Shown here piece after piece: positions 1 through 6,226 of a stretch of DNA of 6,264 nucleotides (position 1 is its first letter; each line of letters starts with the position of its first letter). The DNA comes from Actinomycetes bacterium (lineage in GTDB: Bacteria > Actinomycetota > Actinomycetes > Actinomycetales > Beutenbergiaceae), in NCBI GenBank assembly GCA_021793935.1, contig JAJYRV010000127.1, forward strand, positions 1-6,264. The letters run 5' to 3'. A program made the position numbers and the translations under genes. The notes beneath the pieces are model-generated. The model ran no database searches and was not told where the DNA came from. It worked only from the letters and a program-made list of their open reading frames with translations.

Positions 1-180
1 GATCTTGCGCACATATTGGGGAAACTTCCGCAGGCGTGGCTGGCAATCGTGTTCCGCGAGCACCATCGCGGGGCGCAACGAACACCGCGCCCGACTGCGG
101 CAACTCCGCGCTCCGCCGGTTCCCCGTCCCTCATCGCCGGATACGCTCCCGTGCCACTATCTCACGGCGCCCCGGCCGAT

Positions 181-186
181 TAGAGT
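181..186 (+). promoter_or_regulatory. Possible -10 box of the dodecin gene
   Basis: TAGAGT fits the TANNNT pattern of actinobacterial housekeeping -10 boxes. A transcript starting about seven bases downstream would have a leader of roughly 20 bases, enough to include the ribosome binding site at 202-208. No convincing -35 hexamer is seen at 16-18 bp spacing, so this is a weak call. Confidence 0.3.
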
Positions 187-201
187 GAGGGGAAGACGTT
201 C

Positions 202-208
202 AAGGAGG
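202..208 (+). promoter_or_regulatory. Strong ribosome binding site of the dodecin gene
   Basis: AAGGAGG is a full Shine-Dalgarno match ending four bases before the ATG at 213. It fixes the start of the small gene and contrasts with the amidase and amidohydrolase genes, which have no properly spaced site. Confidence 0.85.
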
Positions 209-212
209 AACC

Positions 213-422
213 ATGGCTGTATCCGTTGCCCGAGTCACGACCATCACGTGCCGCTCGGATGAGAGTTTTGACGACGCGATCCGATCCGGGATCGAACGCG
301 CCTCGGGAACCCTCCGGAATGTTTCCGGAGCGTGGGTGAAGGAGCAGAAGGTGGAGCTCGTCGACGGGGAGATCGCGCAGTTCCACGTCGTGCTCGAAGT
401 GACCTTCATCCTCGACGACTGA
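213..422 (+). CDS. Dodecin family protein, variant without the canonical flavin tryptophan
   Basis: This complete 69-residue protein has the normal length of dodecins, which are small beta-alpha-beta-beta proteins that form hollow dodecamers and in many species store or buffer flavins. Visible family features are the first strand (residues 3-12), the helix (about 18-35, ending in the typical TLRNV), and the two long strands around the LVDG turn (49-52), ending EVTFILDD. Aligned from memory to flavin-binding dodecins, whose strand reads WFEV, the tryptophan position is Gly39. A tryptophan occurs two residues later (Trp41, in AWVKEQ). The usual flavin-contacting Gln is His58. This resembles the WVKEQ subgroup and, more loosely, the mycobacterial calcium dodecin SecE2, so flavin binding should not be assumed. 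The start is set by a strong Shine-Dalgarno sequence. The amidase gene begins 26 bp downstream on the same strand but seems to have its own promoter. Confidence 0.92.
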   Translation: MAVSVARVTTITCRSDESFDDAIRSGIERASGTLRNVSGAWVKEQKVELVDGEIAQFHVVLEVTFILDD

Positions 423-436
423 CCCGCCCCTGCGCC

Positions 437-442
437 TACACT
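437..442 (+). promoter_or_regulatory. -10 box of a probable leaderless amidase transcript
   Basis: TACACT matches TANNNT. It is followed by exactly six bases (TAAGAG) and then the amidase ATG at 449, so the expected +1 nucleotide is the A of the start codon. TCGACG at 412-417 is a possible -35 (four matches to TTGACA, 19-bp spacing), lying inside the last codons of the dodecin gene. There is no Shine-Dalgarno sequence at a usable distance, which supports leaderless initiation. Confidence 0.6.
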
Positions 443-448
443 TAAGAG

Positions 449-1903
449 ATGGACGAGGTACTAAATCTTTCAGCGTTGGAGATGGCGGCGGCGATCCGAG
501 AGCGCCGGGTGAGCGCCCTCGAGGTGACGCAGGCTACGCTCGCCCGGATCAAGGAACGCGACGAAGGCGTGCACGCGTTCGTGCACGTGGCGGAGGACAC
601 CGCGCTCGCCCAAGCGCGCGCCGTCGATGAACAGGTGGCGGCGGGGGAGCCCGCGCAGGCGGGCGCGCTGCTCGGCGTGCCGGTGCCGATCAAAGACCTC
701 ACGATGGTCGCGGGCATTCCGATGCAGGCGGGTTCGGCGGCGCTGGAAGGTTTCGTCCCGGACGTTGACGACGGCGTCGTCACCCGTTTTGCTGAGGCAG
801 GGGCGATCATGGTGGGCAAGACGGCAACGCCGGAACTCGGCCTGCCGCCGTACACCGAAACGGATATTGCCCCGCCGCCGGTGAACCCCTGGGATCCCAC
901 GCGGTCGCCCGGCGGTTCCTCTGGGGGCGCGGGTGCCGCCGTCGCCGCCGGGCTCGTGCCGATGGCGCACGGCTCGGATGGCGGCGGCTCGATCCGGATC
1001 CCGGCAGGGGCGTGCGGGCTCGTGGGCCTGAAAGTCTCCCGGGGAAGGATTTCCAACGGGCCCTACGGCGTCGACGGCGCCGCGCTCGCAACCCAAGGGG
1101 TGCTCACCCGCACCGTCGCGGATACGGCGTTGGGGCTCGACGTGCTCTGCGCTCCCTGGCCTGGGGATGACCGGAATTTACCCCGGCCGGAGCACGGCTT
1201 CCTCGGAGCCCTCATGGCGAGCGGCGGCGACCGCGACCCGCGGGTGGCGGGGTTGAAGATCGGCGTGCTGCTTGATCCGATCATCGGGCGGGACACCCAC
1301 GTCCACGATGCCGCGATCACCGGCGTCGAGCGGGCCATCGCCAGCCTGAAGCAGCTTGGGCACCAGATCACGCGGGTCGAGGTTCCCTTCGCTCAGGAGG
1401 ATTGGGATCCGTTCCTCGACGTGTGGTCGGTGATGGCCGCGCAGGCACCGATCCCGGAAGCGTTGGAGGATACCCTCGTCCCGTTGAGTAGATGGATGCG
1501 GGAGCGGGGCCGCAAGGTGAGCGGAGTGACGTACGCGAACGCGATCAGCAACGGGCAGATGCTGCAGCGTAAGGCCGCGGCGGCGTGGGCGGACGTCGAC
1601 GTCGTTCTTTCCCCCACCCTCGCCTGGCCAGCCGCGAAGATCGGTTCGATCCGAAACGACGCGGATCCTCACGAGGACTTCCTCGAGCAGTGCCGCTACA
1701 CGCCGTGGACCTCCACGTGGAACATCCTCGGCGCGCCGTCGATCTCGCTTCCGGTGCACTCGGAGGAAGTGGACGGAGTGGAGGTTCCGTTCGGGGTGAT
1801 GCTCGGAGCGCGCGGCGGGGAAGAGGAACTTCTCCTCAGCCTCGCGGCCGACCTCGAGGAAGTTGACCCGTGGGTGAAGCGGGTCGCCCCGATCGCGGGC
1901 TAG
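449..1903 (+). CDS. Amidase signature (AS) family hydrolase
   Basis: This 484-residue protein belongs to the amidase-signature family, cytoplasmic enzymes that hydrolyse carboxamides through a Ser-cisSer-Lys triad. The triad is intact: Lys82 in VPIKDL, cis-Ser157 in the Gly/Ser-rich SPGGSSGG (153-160), and nucleophile Ser181 in GSDGGGSIRIPA (175-186). The Lys-to-Ser spacings (75 and 24) equal those of FAAH. The DGGGSIRIPA...GLKVSRGR form is typical of general amidases of the AmiC or 6-aminohexanoate cyclic-dimer hydrolase kind. It is unlikely to be GatA, because no gatB or gatC is adjacent. The substrate cannot be deduced. The chosen ATG gives the usual LSALEMAAAIRERRVSALEV N-terminus and suits a leaderless promoter. 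There is no signal peptide or membrane segment. Its TAG stop overlaps the stop of the convergent amidohydrolase gene. Confidence 0.93.
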   Translation: MDEVLNLSALEMAAAIRERRVSALEVTQATLARIKERDEGVHAFVHVAEDTALAQARAVDEQVAAGEPAQAGALLGVPVPIKDLTMVAGIPMQAGSAALEGFVPDVDDGVVTRFAEAGAIMVGKTATPELGLPPYTETDIAPPPVNPWDPTRSPGGSSGGAGAAVAAGLVPMAHGSDGGGSIRIPAGACGLVGLKVSRGRISNGPYGVDGAALATQGVLTRTVADTALGLDVLCAPWPGDDRNLPRPEHGFLGALMASGGDRDPRVAGLKIGVLLDPIIGRDTHVHDAAITGVERAIASLKQLGHQITRVEVPFAQEDWDPFLDVWSVMAAQAPIPEALEDTLVPLSRWMRERGRKVSGVTYANAISNGQMLQRKAAAAWADVDVVLSPTLAWPAAKIGSIRNDADPHEDFLEQCRYTPWTSTWNILGAPSISLPVHSEEVDGVEVPFGVMLGARGGEEELLLSLAADLEEVDPWVKRVAPIAG

Positions 1904-3405
1904 CTGTTCTCAAACGTCACCTTCCCCGCGCAGAGGGTTTGGCGCACGGGGATCTCACGCAGATCCTCCGCGGGGAAGGTGAGAGGGTCTGCGTCGAGCA
2001 CGACGAGATCCGCGGGCGATCGCTCGGTGAGCGAAGGGACCGCGACCGATGCCCGAAGGGCAGCGAGCCGGTCAAGGATCTGCTCCGCGTGCCAGGCGGG
2101 GCGGTGGTCCGCGGTGCGGGTGCAGGCGGCGCGGATGGCGAGCCAGGGATCTAGCGGCGCAACCGGGGCGTCCGAGCCGAAGTGTAGGTCAGCCCCGGCG
2201 CGAACGAGATCGGCGAAACGATAGGCACGGTGCGTCCGCCCGGGCCAAAGCGCCTCAGCGGTGTCGCGATCGTCCAGGAGGTGCGCTGGTTGCACGCTCG
2301 CGGTAACGCCGAGCTCCGCGAACGCGTGCACGTCCTCGTCGCGTAGCAACTGGGCATGCTCGATCGACCCGCTCGCCCCCGTTGCGCGGAACGCCCGGAG
2401 AGCAGCTGAGCCCGACCGATCACCGATCGCGTGGATCGCGCTGCGGATGCCTCCGCGGTGGGCCCGCTGCATGAGATCCCGCAACTCGCCCTCAGCAAGA
2501 TTGGGCGCGCCGAGGGAGCCATCCGGATAAGGGTCCGCGCACCATGCCGTGCGGGTGTTCAACGAACCATCGGAGATGATTTTCAACGGGCCCATGCGGA
2601 TCAGCCCTTCCGGGGTGAGGGCATCGCCCGTCCGGTGCCCAGCGGTGATCGCCGCGTCCAGGTGCTCGGGCCAGACCGCTGCCCCGACCCGTAGCCGCGA
2701 GAATCCGCCTTCCACCCGCCGCCGCCAGGCCGCGTGGGTGTCATGGAACTCAAAATCCACTATTCCGACGACGCCCCGCGCCGCTGCGTGCGCGGCCGCC
2801 TCGGCCACCCACCCGTCTACCCGTGCGTCGTCGTCCCCCGCGACGTCCGGCAGGCGCGAGAACCAGTCCTCCTCCCGGACCAGTCCGCTCCCGCGGGCGT
2901 CGGACCTGTCGTGGAGCTGATAGCGGCGAGCGGCGGCGGAGTTGAACCAGGCGGAGTGCAGGTCCCCGCTGATGAGAACGGTCGGCAGGTCACCGGTGAC
3001 GGCGTCGAGGTCGGCGCGGGTCGGCCCGCCGGGGCTGTCGAAGGGCGCCTCCCAGCGCGAGTGCCAGAGCCCGATCCCCACCAGCGTGCCGGTGGCCAGG
3101 AGCGGGCTACCAGGGGCGGCGGCACCCTGGACCTTCGCGAGCGCCTCGGCCGGGGTAGTGGTCGAACTCAGGTCCAGCCGGTGGAAGGTGCGCGCCCACT
3201 CCGACATGTGCACGTGGCGATCCCACAGGCCCGGCATCACCCAGGTGCCGTCCCACGTCGATGCGGGTGCGACCTGCGCAATGCGGCCGTCATGGATATG
3301 AAGATCCACCACGGGGTACTCGTACGTCGAGGGGCCGCTGCCACGCGGGCCCCGCCGCCGGGGAGGAACAGTGAGGTCAAGAAGACGAACGCCGCGCAAC
3401 CACAT
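1900..3405 (-). CDS. YtcJ-like metal-dependent amidohydrolase (amidohydrolase 3 family)
   Basis: This 501-residue enzyme is of the amidohydrolase superfamily, TIM-barrel metal hydrolases acting on amide, N-formyl or ring C-N bonds. Expected metal and catalytic residues appear in order: His64 and His66 in MPGLWDRHVH, a candidate bridging Lys275 in GPLKIISDGSL, His325 in IHAIGD, His350 in IEHAQ, and Asp412 in FGSDAPVAPLDPW. The stretch SVQPAHLLDD (370-379) is typical of the YtcJ group. The flanking small beta domain is formed by residues 1-55 and about 460-501 (ADLVVLDADP). It is somewhat shorter than the usual 530-550 residues, mainly after the Asp412 motif, where the helical region before ADLVVLD is compressed. 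A basic Pro/Arg-rich insertion (about 13-25) interrupts the N-terminal strands. There is no signal peptide, and the substrate is unknown. It starts with ATG in a probable leaderless transcript, divergent from clpB and convergent with the amidase. Confidence 0.92.
   Translation of the reverse strand: MWLRGVRLLDLTVPPRRRGPRGSGPSTYEYPVVDLHIHDGRIAQVAPASTWDGTWVMPGLWDRHVHMSEWARTFHRLDLSSTTTPAEALAKVQGAAAPGSPLLATGTLVGIGLWHSRWEAPFDSPGGPTRADLDAVTGDLPTVLISGDLHSAWFNSAAARRYQLHDRSDARGSGLVREEDWFSRLPDVAGDDDARVDGWVAEAAAHAAARGVVGIVDFEFHDTHAAWRRRVEGGFSRLRVGAAVWPEHLDAAITAGHRTGDALTPEGLIRMGPLKIISDGSLNTRTAWCADPYPDGSLGAPNLAEGELRDLMQRAHRGGIRSAIHAIGDRSGSAALRAFRATGASGSIEHAQLLRDEDVHAFAELGVTASVQPAHLLDDRDTAEALWPGRTHRAYRFADLVRAGADLHFGSDAPVAPLDPWLAIRAACTRTADHRPAWHAEQILDRLAALRASVAVPSLTERSPADLVVLDADPLTFPAEDLREIPVRQTLCAGKVTFENS
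1917..1982. terminator. Large inverted repeat, candidate terminator or attenuator of the convergent gene pair
   Basis: Arms TCACCTTCCCCGCG (1917-1930) and CGCGGGGAAGGTGA (1969-1982) are perfect 14-bp reverse complements. Between them, 1948-1955 and 1961-1968 form a second 8-bp stem (one G-T pair) with a five-base loop. It abuts the outer stem on its 3' side, leaving a 17-base bulge at 1931-1947. The structure begins 13 bases after the amidase stop and lies wholly inside the last codons of the amidohydrolase gene. There is no U-run on the plus strand and only a short TTT on the minus strand. As the two genes share stop-codon bases, this is the only structure in reach that could end the amidase transcript. 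Confidence 0.5.
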
Positions 3406-3411
3406 GCCCTC

Positions 3412-3417
3412 AGCCTA
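3412..3417 (-). promoter_or_regulatory. -10 box of a probable leaderless amidohydrolase transcript
   Basis: On the minus strand TAGGCT fits TANNNT and is followed by six bases (GAGGGC) and then the ATG at 3405. This is the same geometry as at the amidase gene. The GAGGG could pass for a Shine-Dalgarno core but lies only one base from the ATG, too close to work normally. No clear -35 is seen 17-18 bp upstream. Confidence 0.5.
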
Positions 3418-3479
3418 CGGCCACCGGCGCCGCTGCCGCGGGAGCTCGGAAAAGCTGAAGAACCCGTCCCCAAAACAAA

Positions 3480-3500
3480 GTTGAGTGGAATAGACTCAAC
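3480..3500. promoter_or_regulatory. HAIR operator (HspR binding site) of clpB
   Basis: GTTGAGT (3480-3486), seven spacer bases GGAATAG, then ACTCAAC (3494-3500) form a perfect inverted repeat. This matches the HspR-associated inverted repeat, consensus CTTGAGT-N7-ACTCAAG, except that the outermost C/G pair is changed symmetrically to G/C. HspR is the MerR-like repressor of dnaK and clpB heat-shock genes in actinobacteria. A further half-site, GTTGAGA at 3510-3516, lies exactly 30 bp from the left arm, about three helical turns. hspR itself is not in this window. Confidence 0.88.
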
Positions 3501-3512
3501 TCTGGGGTTGTT
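3487..3512 (+). promoter_or_regulatory. SigH/SigR-type stress promoter of clpB
   Basis: GGAAT (3487-3491), 18 bases, then GTT (3510-3512) match the consensus of the ECF sigma factors SigR (Streptomyces) and SigH (mycobacteria, corynebacteria). The -35 box lies exactly in the seven-base spacer of the HAIR operator, so HspR bound there should block it. A start about seven to ten bases after GTT would give a leader of roughly 25 bases that keeps the ribosome binding site at 3536-3540. No good housekeeping -35/-10 pair was found, although TTGAGT (3481) or TAGACT (3491) could contribute to one. Confidence 0.65.
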
Positions 3513-3535
3513 GAGATGTGTAGATCCCATTTCTC

Positions 3536-3540
3536 GGAGG
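3536..3540 (+). promoter_or_regulatory. Ribosome binding site of clpB
   Basis: GGAGG lies four bases (TTTT) before the ATG at 3545. The spacing is a little short but the core is full, and it fixes the start of the protein at [10 protein letters not shown], which fits the normal ClpB N-terminus. Confidence 0.8.
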
Positions 3541-3544
3541 TTTT

Positions 3545-6148
3545 ATGAATACCAAACTCACAACTAAGTCCCAGGAGGCCCTCGCAGCTGCGCTGCAAGC
3601 TGCCGCCGCTGATGGCCAACCCAAACTCGAGCCCGTGCACCTTCTGCTTGCGCTCATTGAACAGCCCGGAGGGGTAGCCGGAGCGTTGCTGGAGGCGCTG
3701 GGCGTCAATGCAGAAGCGGTGAAGCAACGCGCGCACGCGCTCATCCAGACCCTTCCCAAGGTGAGCGGGAGCGCCGTCGCCTCCCCGGATGCCTCACGCG
3801 CTACGCATGCGGTCCTCGCGAAGGCGAGCGAAGAAGCCACGGCGCTCGGTGACGAGTACGTCTCCACCGAACACCTGCTGCTCGGCCTCGCCGCCGACAG
3901 CCAGACCGGCACGCTGCTCAGCGATCTCGGTGCGCCGCGTGAGGCGATCGCCGACGCGCTTCCCCGGGTCCGCGGGAATGCGCGGGTGACGACCGCCGAT
4001 CCCGAAGGCACCTACAACGCGCTGGAGAAGTACGGAACCGACCTCACCGAGTCCGCGCGGGCCGGCAAGATCGACCCGATCATCGGCCGGGACTCCGAAA
4101 TCCGCCGGGTCGTGCAGGTGCTCTCGCGCCGCACGAAGAACAACCCCGTACTCATCGGGGATCCCGGCGTGGGGAAGACCGCGGTCGTCGAAGGGCTCGC
4201 CCAACGAATTGTTGACGGCGACGTTCCCGAATCCCTCAAGGGCAAGCGCCTCATCTCCCTCGACCTGGGCTCGATGGTCGCCGGGGCGAAATACCGCGGC
4301 GAATTCGAAGAACGCCTCAAGGCGGTGCTGGAGGAGATCAAGAACTCCGACGGCGAGATCGTCACCTTCATCGACGAGCTCCACACCGTCGTCGGGGCGG
4401 GCTCCACCGGCGACTCCTCGATGGACGCCGGCAACATGCTCAAGCCCATGCTCGCCCGTGGAGAGCTGCGCATGGTCGGCGCGACGACGCTCGATGAGTA
4501 CCGCGAGAACATCGAGAAGGACCCGGCCCTGGAACGCCGGTTCCAGCAGGTCTTCGTCGGCGAGCCCTCGGTGGAGGACACGGTTGCGATCCTGCGCGGG
4601 ATCGCCCCGAAATACGAAGCGCACCACAAGGTGACCATTTCCGACGGCGCGCTCGTCGCGGCCGCGACCCTCTCCGACCGCTATATCACCGGCCGCAAGC
4701 TCCCCGACAAGGCGATCGACCTCGTCGACGAGGCGACCGCGCGGCTGCGGATGGAACTGGATTCCTCCCCGATTGAAATCGATGAGCTGCGCCGCGCCGT
4801 CGACCGGCTCAAGATGGAAGAGGCCTACCTCGCCGAATCCGACCTCGATGAATCGGGCGAAGCGCGCCTGGAGAAGCTGCGCGCCGAACTCGCCGACCGG
4901 CAGGAAGAACTCGGCGGGCTCACCGCGAGGTGGGAGTCGGAGAAGGCGGGGCACAACCGCGTGGGTGACCTCAAGGCCCGGCTCGACGACCTTCGCACGG
5001 AAGCCGAACGCCTCATCCGCGAGGGCGACTTCGAAGGCGCCTCGCGCCTCAACTACGGCGAGATCCCGCAGGTCGAGGCGCAGATCGCGCAGGCGGAACG
5101 GGAGGAACAGACCCGCGAGGCCGAAGCTCCGATGGTCGCCGACCACGTCGGCCCGGATGAGATCGCCGAGGTCGTCGGGTCCTGGACGGGAATTCCCACC
5201 GGCCGCTTGCTCGAAGGGGAAACGGAGAAGCTCCTGCGCATGGAGGACGCTCTCGGCCAGCGCCTCATCGGCCAACACGAGGCCGTCCGGGCGGTATCGG
5301 ACGCGGTCCGCCGCTCCCGCGCCGGCCTGGCCGACCCCGACCGGCCCACCGGCTCGTTCCTGTTCCTCGGCCCCACCGGGGTGGGCAAGACCGAACTCGC
5401 CAAGGCGCTCGCGGACTTCCTCTTCGACGACGAACGTTCCATCGTTCGCATCGACATGTCCGAGTACTCCGAGAAGCACTCGGTCTCCCGGCTCGTGGGC
5501 GCGCCCCCGGGCTACGTCGGCTACGACGAGGGCGGGCAGCTCACCGAGGCCGTGCGGCGCCGGCCGTACTCGGTCGTGCTGCTCGACGAGGTGGAGAAGG
5601 CCCACCCCGAGGTCTTCGACATCCTCCTGCAGGTCCTCGACGACGGCCGGCTCACTGACGGCCAGGGCCGGACGGTGGACTTCCGCAACACGATCCTCAT
5701 CCTCACCTCGAACCTCGGCTCGCAGTTCCTCATCGACCAGACCCTCGATGTCACCGCGAAACGGGAATCGGTGATGACGGTCGTGCGGCAGTCCTTCAAA
5801 CCGGAGTTCCTCAACCGGCTGGACGAGATCGTCGTGTTCGACGCGCTCAGCATCGAACAACTCGGCAAGATCGTCGGCCTGCAGATCGACCGGCTCCGCG
5901 CCCGCCTCGCCGAACGCCGGATCACCCTCGACCTCACCGAACCGGCCGAGCAGTGGCTCGCGCTCGAGGGCTACGACCCCTCCTACGGGGCGCGCCCGCT
6001 GCGCCGCCTCATCCAACGCGAAGTGGGTGACGCGCTCGCGCGTAAACTCCTCGCCGGTGAGATCGCCGAGGGCACGCACGTGGTTGTTGACCGCGGCAGC
6101 GAGGGGCTCCTCATCACCAGTGAGGACGACGCAGCGGTCGTCGCGTAG
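3545..6148 (+). CDS. clpB: ATP-dependent protein disaggregase ClpB
   Basis: ClpB is the cytoplasmic Hsp100 hexamer that works with DnaK to pull proteins out of aggregates. At 867 residues it is full length (E. coli 857). Domain order is the Clp_N double repeat (1-146), NBD1, coiled-coil M-domain (about 405-525) and NBD2. NBD1 shows Walker A GDPGVGKT (205-212), pore Tyr250 in KYRGEFEER, Walker B FIDELH (275-280), sensor GATT (312-315) and arginine fingers Arg331/Arg332. The M-domain has the conserved Tyr504 in NYGEIP. NBD2 shows Walker A GPTGVGKT (609-616), pore Tyr657 in GYVGY, Walker [12 protein letters not shown] (677-687), sensor-1 Asn723, arginine finger Arg758 and sensor-2 Arg817 in GARPLRR. 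No key residue is missing. There is no ClpP-binding IGF loop, as expected for ClpB rather than ClpA/ClpC. The gene stands alone behind a HAIR operator and a SigH-type promoter. Confidence 0.98.
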   Translation: MNTKLTTKSQEALAAALQAAAADGQPKLEPVHLLLALIEQPGGVAGALLEALGVNAEAVKQRAHALIQTLPKVSGSAVASPDASRATHAVLAKASEEATALGDEYVSTEHLLLGLAADSQTGTLLSDLGAPREAIADALPRVRGNARVTTADPEGTYNALEKYGTDLTESARAGKIDPIIGRDSEIRRVVQVLSRRTKNNPVLIGDPGVGKTAVVEGLAQRIVDGDVPESLKGKRLISLDLGSMVAGAKYRGEFEERLKAVLEEIKNSDGEIVTFIDELHTVVGAGSTGDSSMDAGNMLKPMLARGELRMVGATTLDEYRENIEKDPALERRFQQVFVGEPSVEDTVAILRGIAPKYEAHHKVTISDGALVAAATLSDRYITGRKLPDKAIDLVDEATARLRMELDSSPIEIDELRRAVDRLKMEEAYLAESDLDESGEARLEKLRAELADRQEELGGLTARWESEKAGHNRVGDLKARLDDLRTEAERLIREGDFEGASRLNYGEIPQVEAQIAQAEREEQTREAEAPMVADHVGPDEIAEVVGSWTGIPTGRLLEGETEKLLRMEDALGQRLIGQHEAVRAVSDAVRRSRAGLADPDRPTGSFLFLGPTGVGKTELAKALADFLFDDERSIVRIDMSEYSEKHSVSRLVGAPPGYVGYDEGGQLTEAVRRRPYSVVLLDEVEKAHPEVFDILLQVLDDGRLTDGQGRTVDFRNTILILTSNLGSQFLIDQTLDVTAKRESVMTVVRQSFKPEFLNRLDEIVVFDALSIEQLGKIVGLQIDRLRARLAERRITLDLTEPAEQWLALEGYDPSYGARPLRRLIQREVGDALARKLLAGEIAEGTHVVVDRGSEGLLITSEDDAAVVA

Positions 6149-6149
6149 A

Positions 6150-6179
6150 GGCCGCCCGGGCCCGGGCTAGTGGGCGGTC
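6150..6179 (+). terminator. GC-rich hairpin just after clpB
   Basis: GGCCGCCC (6150-6157) pairs with GGGCGGTC (6172-6179) over eight base pairs, one of them G-T, with a 14-base loop. It starts two bases after the clpB stop. The loop overlaps a perfect 14-bp palindrome, GCCCGGGCCCGGGC (6154-6167), which could form competing structures. There is no U-run, so it may be an accessory to the stronger hairpin downstream. Confidence 0.35.
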
Positions 6180-6186
6180 GCGGCTA

Positions 6187-6226
6187 GAGGGCGATCTCGA
6201 ACTTACTCGACTTCGAGGTCGCCCTC
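6187..6226. terminator. Strong 15-bp hairpin between clpB and the convergent edge gene
   Basis: GAGGGCGATCTCGAA (6187-6201) pairs with TTCGAGGTCGCCCTC (6212-6226) over 15 bp, all Watson-Crick except one T-G, around a ten-base loop. It lies 38 bases after the clpB stop. No U-run follows on either strand, as is common for actinobacterial terminator candidates. The likely TAA stop of the convergent gene lies in the loop, so the structure could end transcription from both sides. Confidence 0.7.

Larger units (their letters stand above)
1..212. other. Left-edge region without an assignable gene
   Basis: Nothing recognisable is encoded here. Plus-strand frame 1 is open from the left edge to a TAG at 181-183, so the last 60 codons of an upstream gene could lie here (it begins DLAHILGKLPQAWLAIVF). 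The later part is rich in Pro, Arg, Thr and Ser, and third-position GC is not clearly higher than in the other frames. Other frames are also partly open, as expected for GC-rich DNA, and a minus-strand gene starting here and running off the left edge is equally possible. The final 30 bases hold the likely promoter and ribosome binding site of the dodecin gene. No RNA gene or repeat of note was seen. Confidence 0.3.

Noticed and set aside
161..189. CTCAC...GTGAG inverted repeat upstream of the dodecin gene
   Set aside because: Only five base pairs with a 19-base spacer, easily a chance match, and no known operator was recognised.
5..262. An 85-codon plus-strand open frame overlapping the start of the dodecin gene
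   Set aside because: The translation is Arg/Pro-rich without recognisable features, has no ribosome binding site, and overlaps the well-supported dodecin gene in another frame.
442..1056. A 204-codon minus-strand open frame opposite the amidase
   Set aside because: It is a shadow of the amidase frame with an Ala/Ser/Thr/Pro-rich translation and no family features. The plus-strand frame has an intact catalytic triad.
449..1903. GatA subunit of the tRNA-dependent amidotransferase
   Set aside because: The amidase signature is shared, but there is no gatC or gatB beside it, and the DGGGSIRIPA region is of the general amidase kind.
3406..3544. CIRCE element (HrcA operator) upstream of clpB
   Set aside because: No TTAGCACTC-N9-GAGTGCTAA-like repeat is present. 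The only clear inverted repeat is HAIR.
2734..3567. A 277-codon plus-strand open frame running from the amidohydrolase gene into clpB
   Set aside because: It lies opposite clear amidohydrolase motifs and would cross the HAIR operator and the clpB start. The translation is compositionally odd and not recognisable.
3794..6079. A 761-codon open frame antisense to clpB
   Set aside because: Long antisense frames are expected opposite GC-rich genes with G/C third positions. Its translation resembles no family, is full of low-complexity Asp/Glu/Arg/Val runs, and clpB on the other strand is unambiguous.
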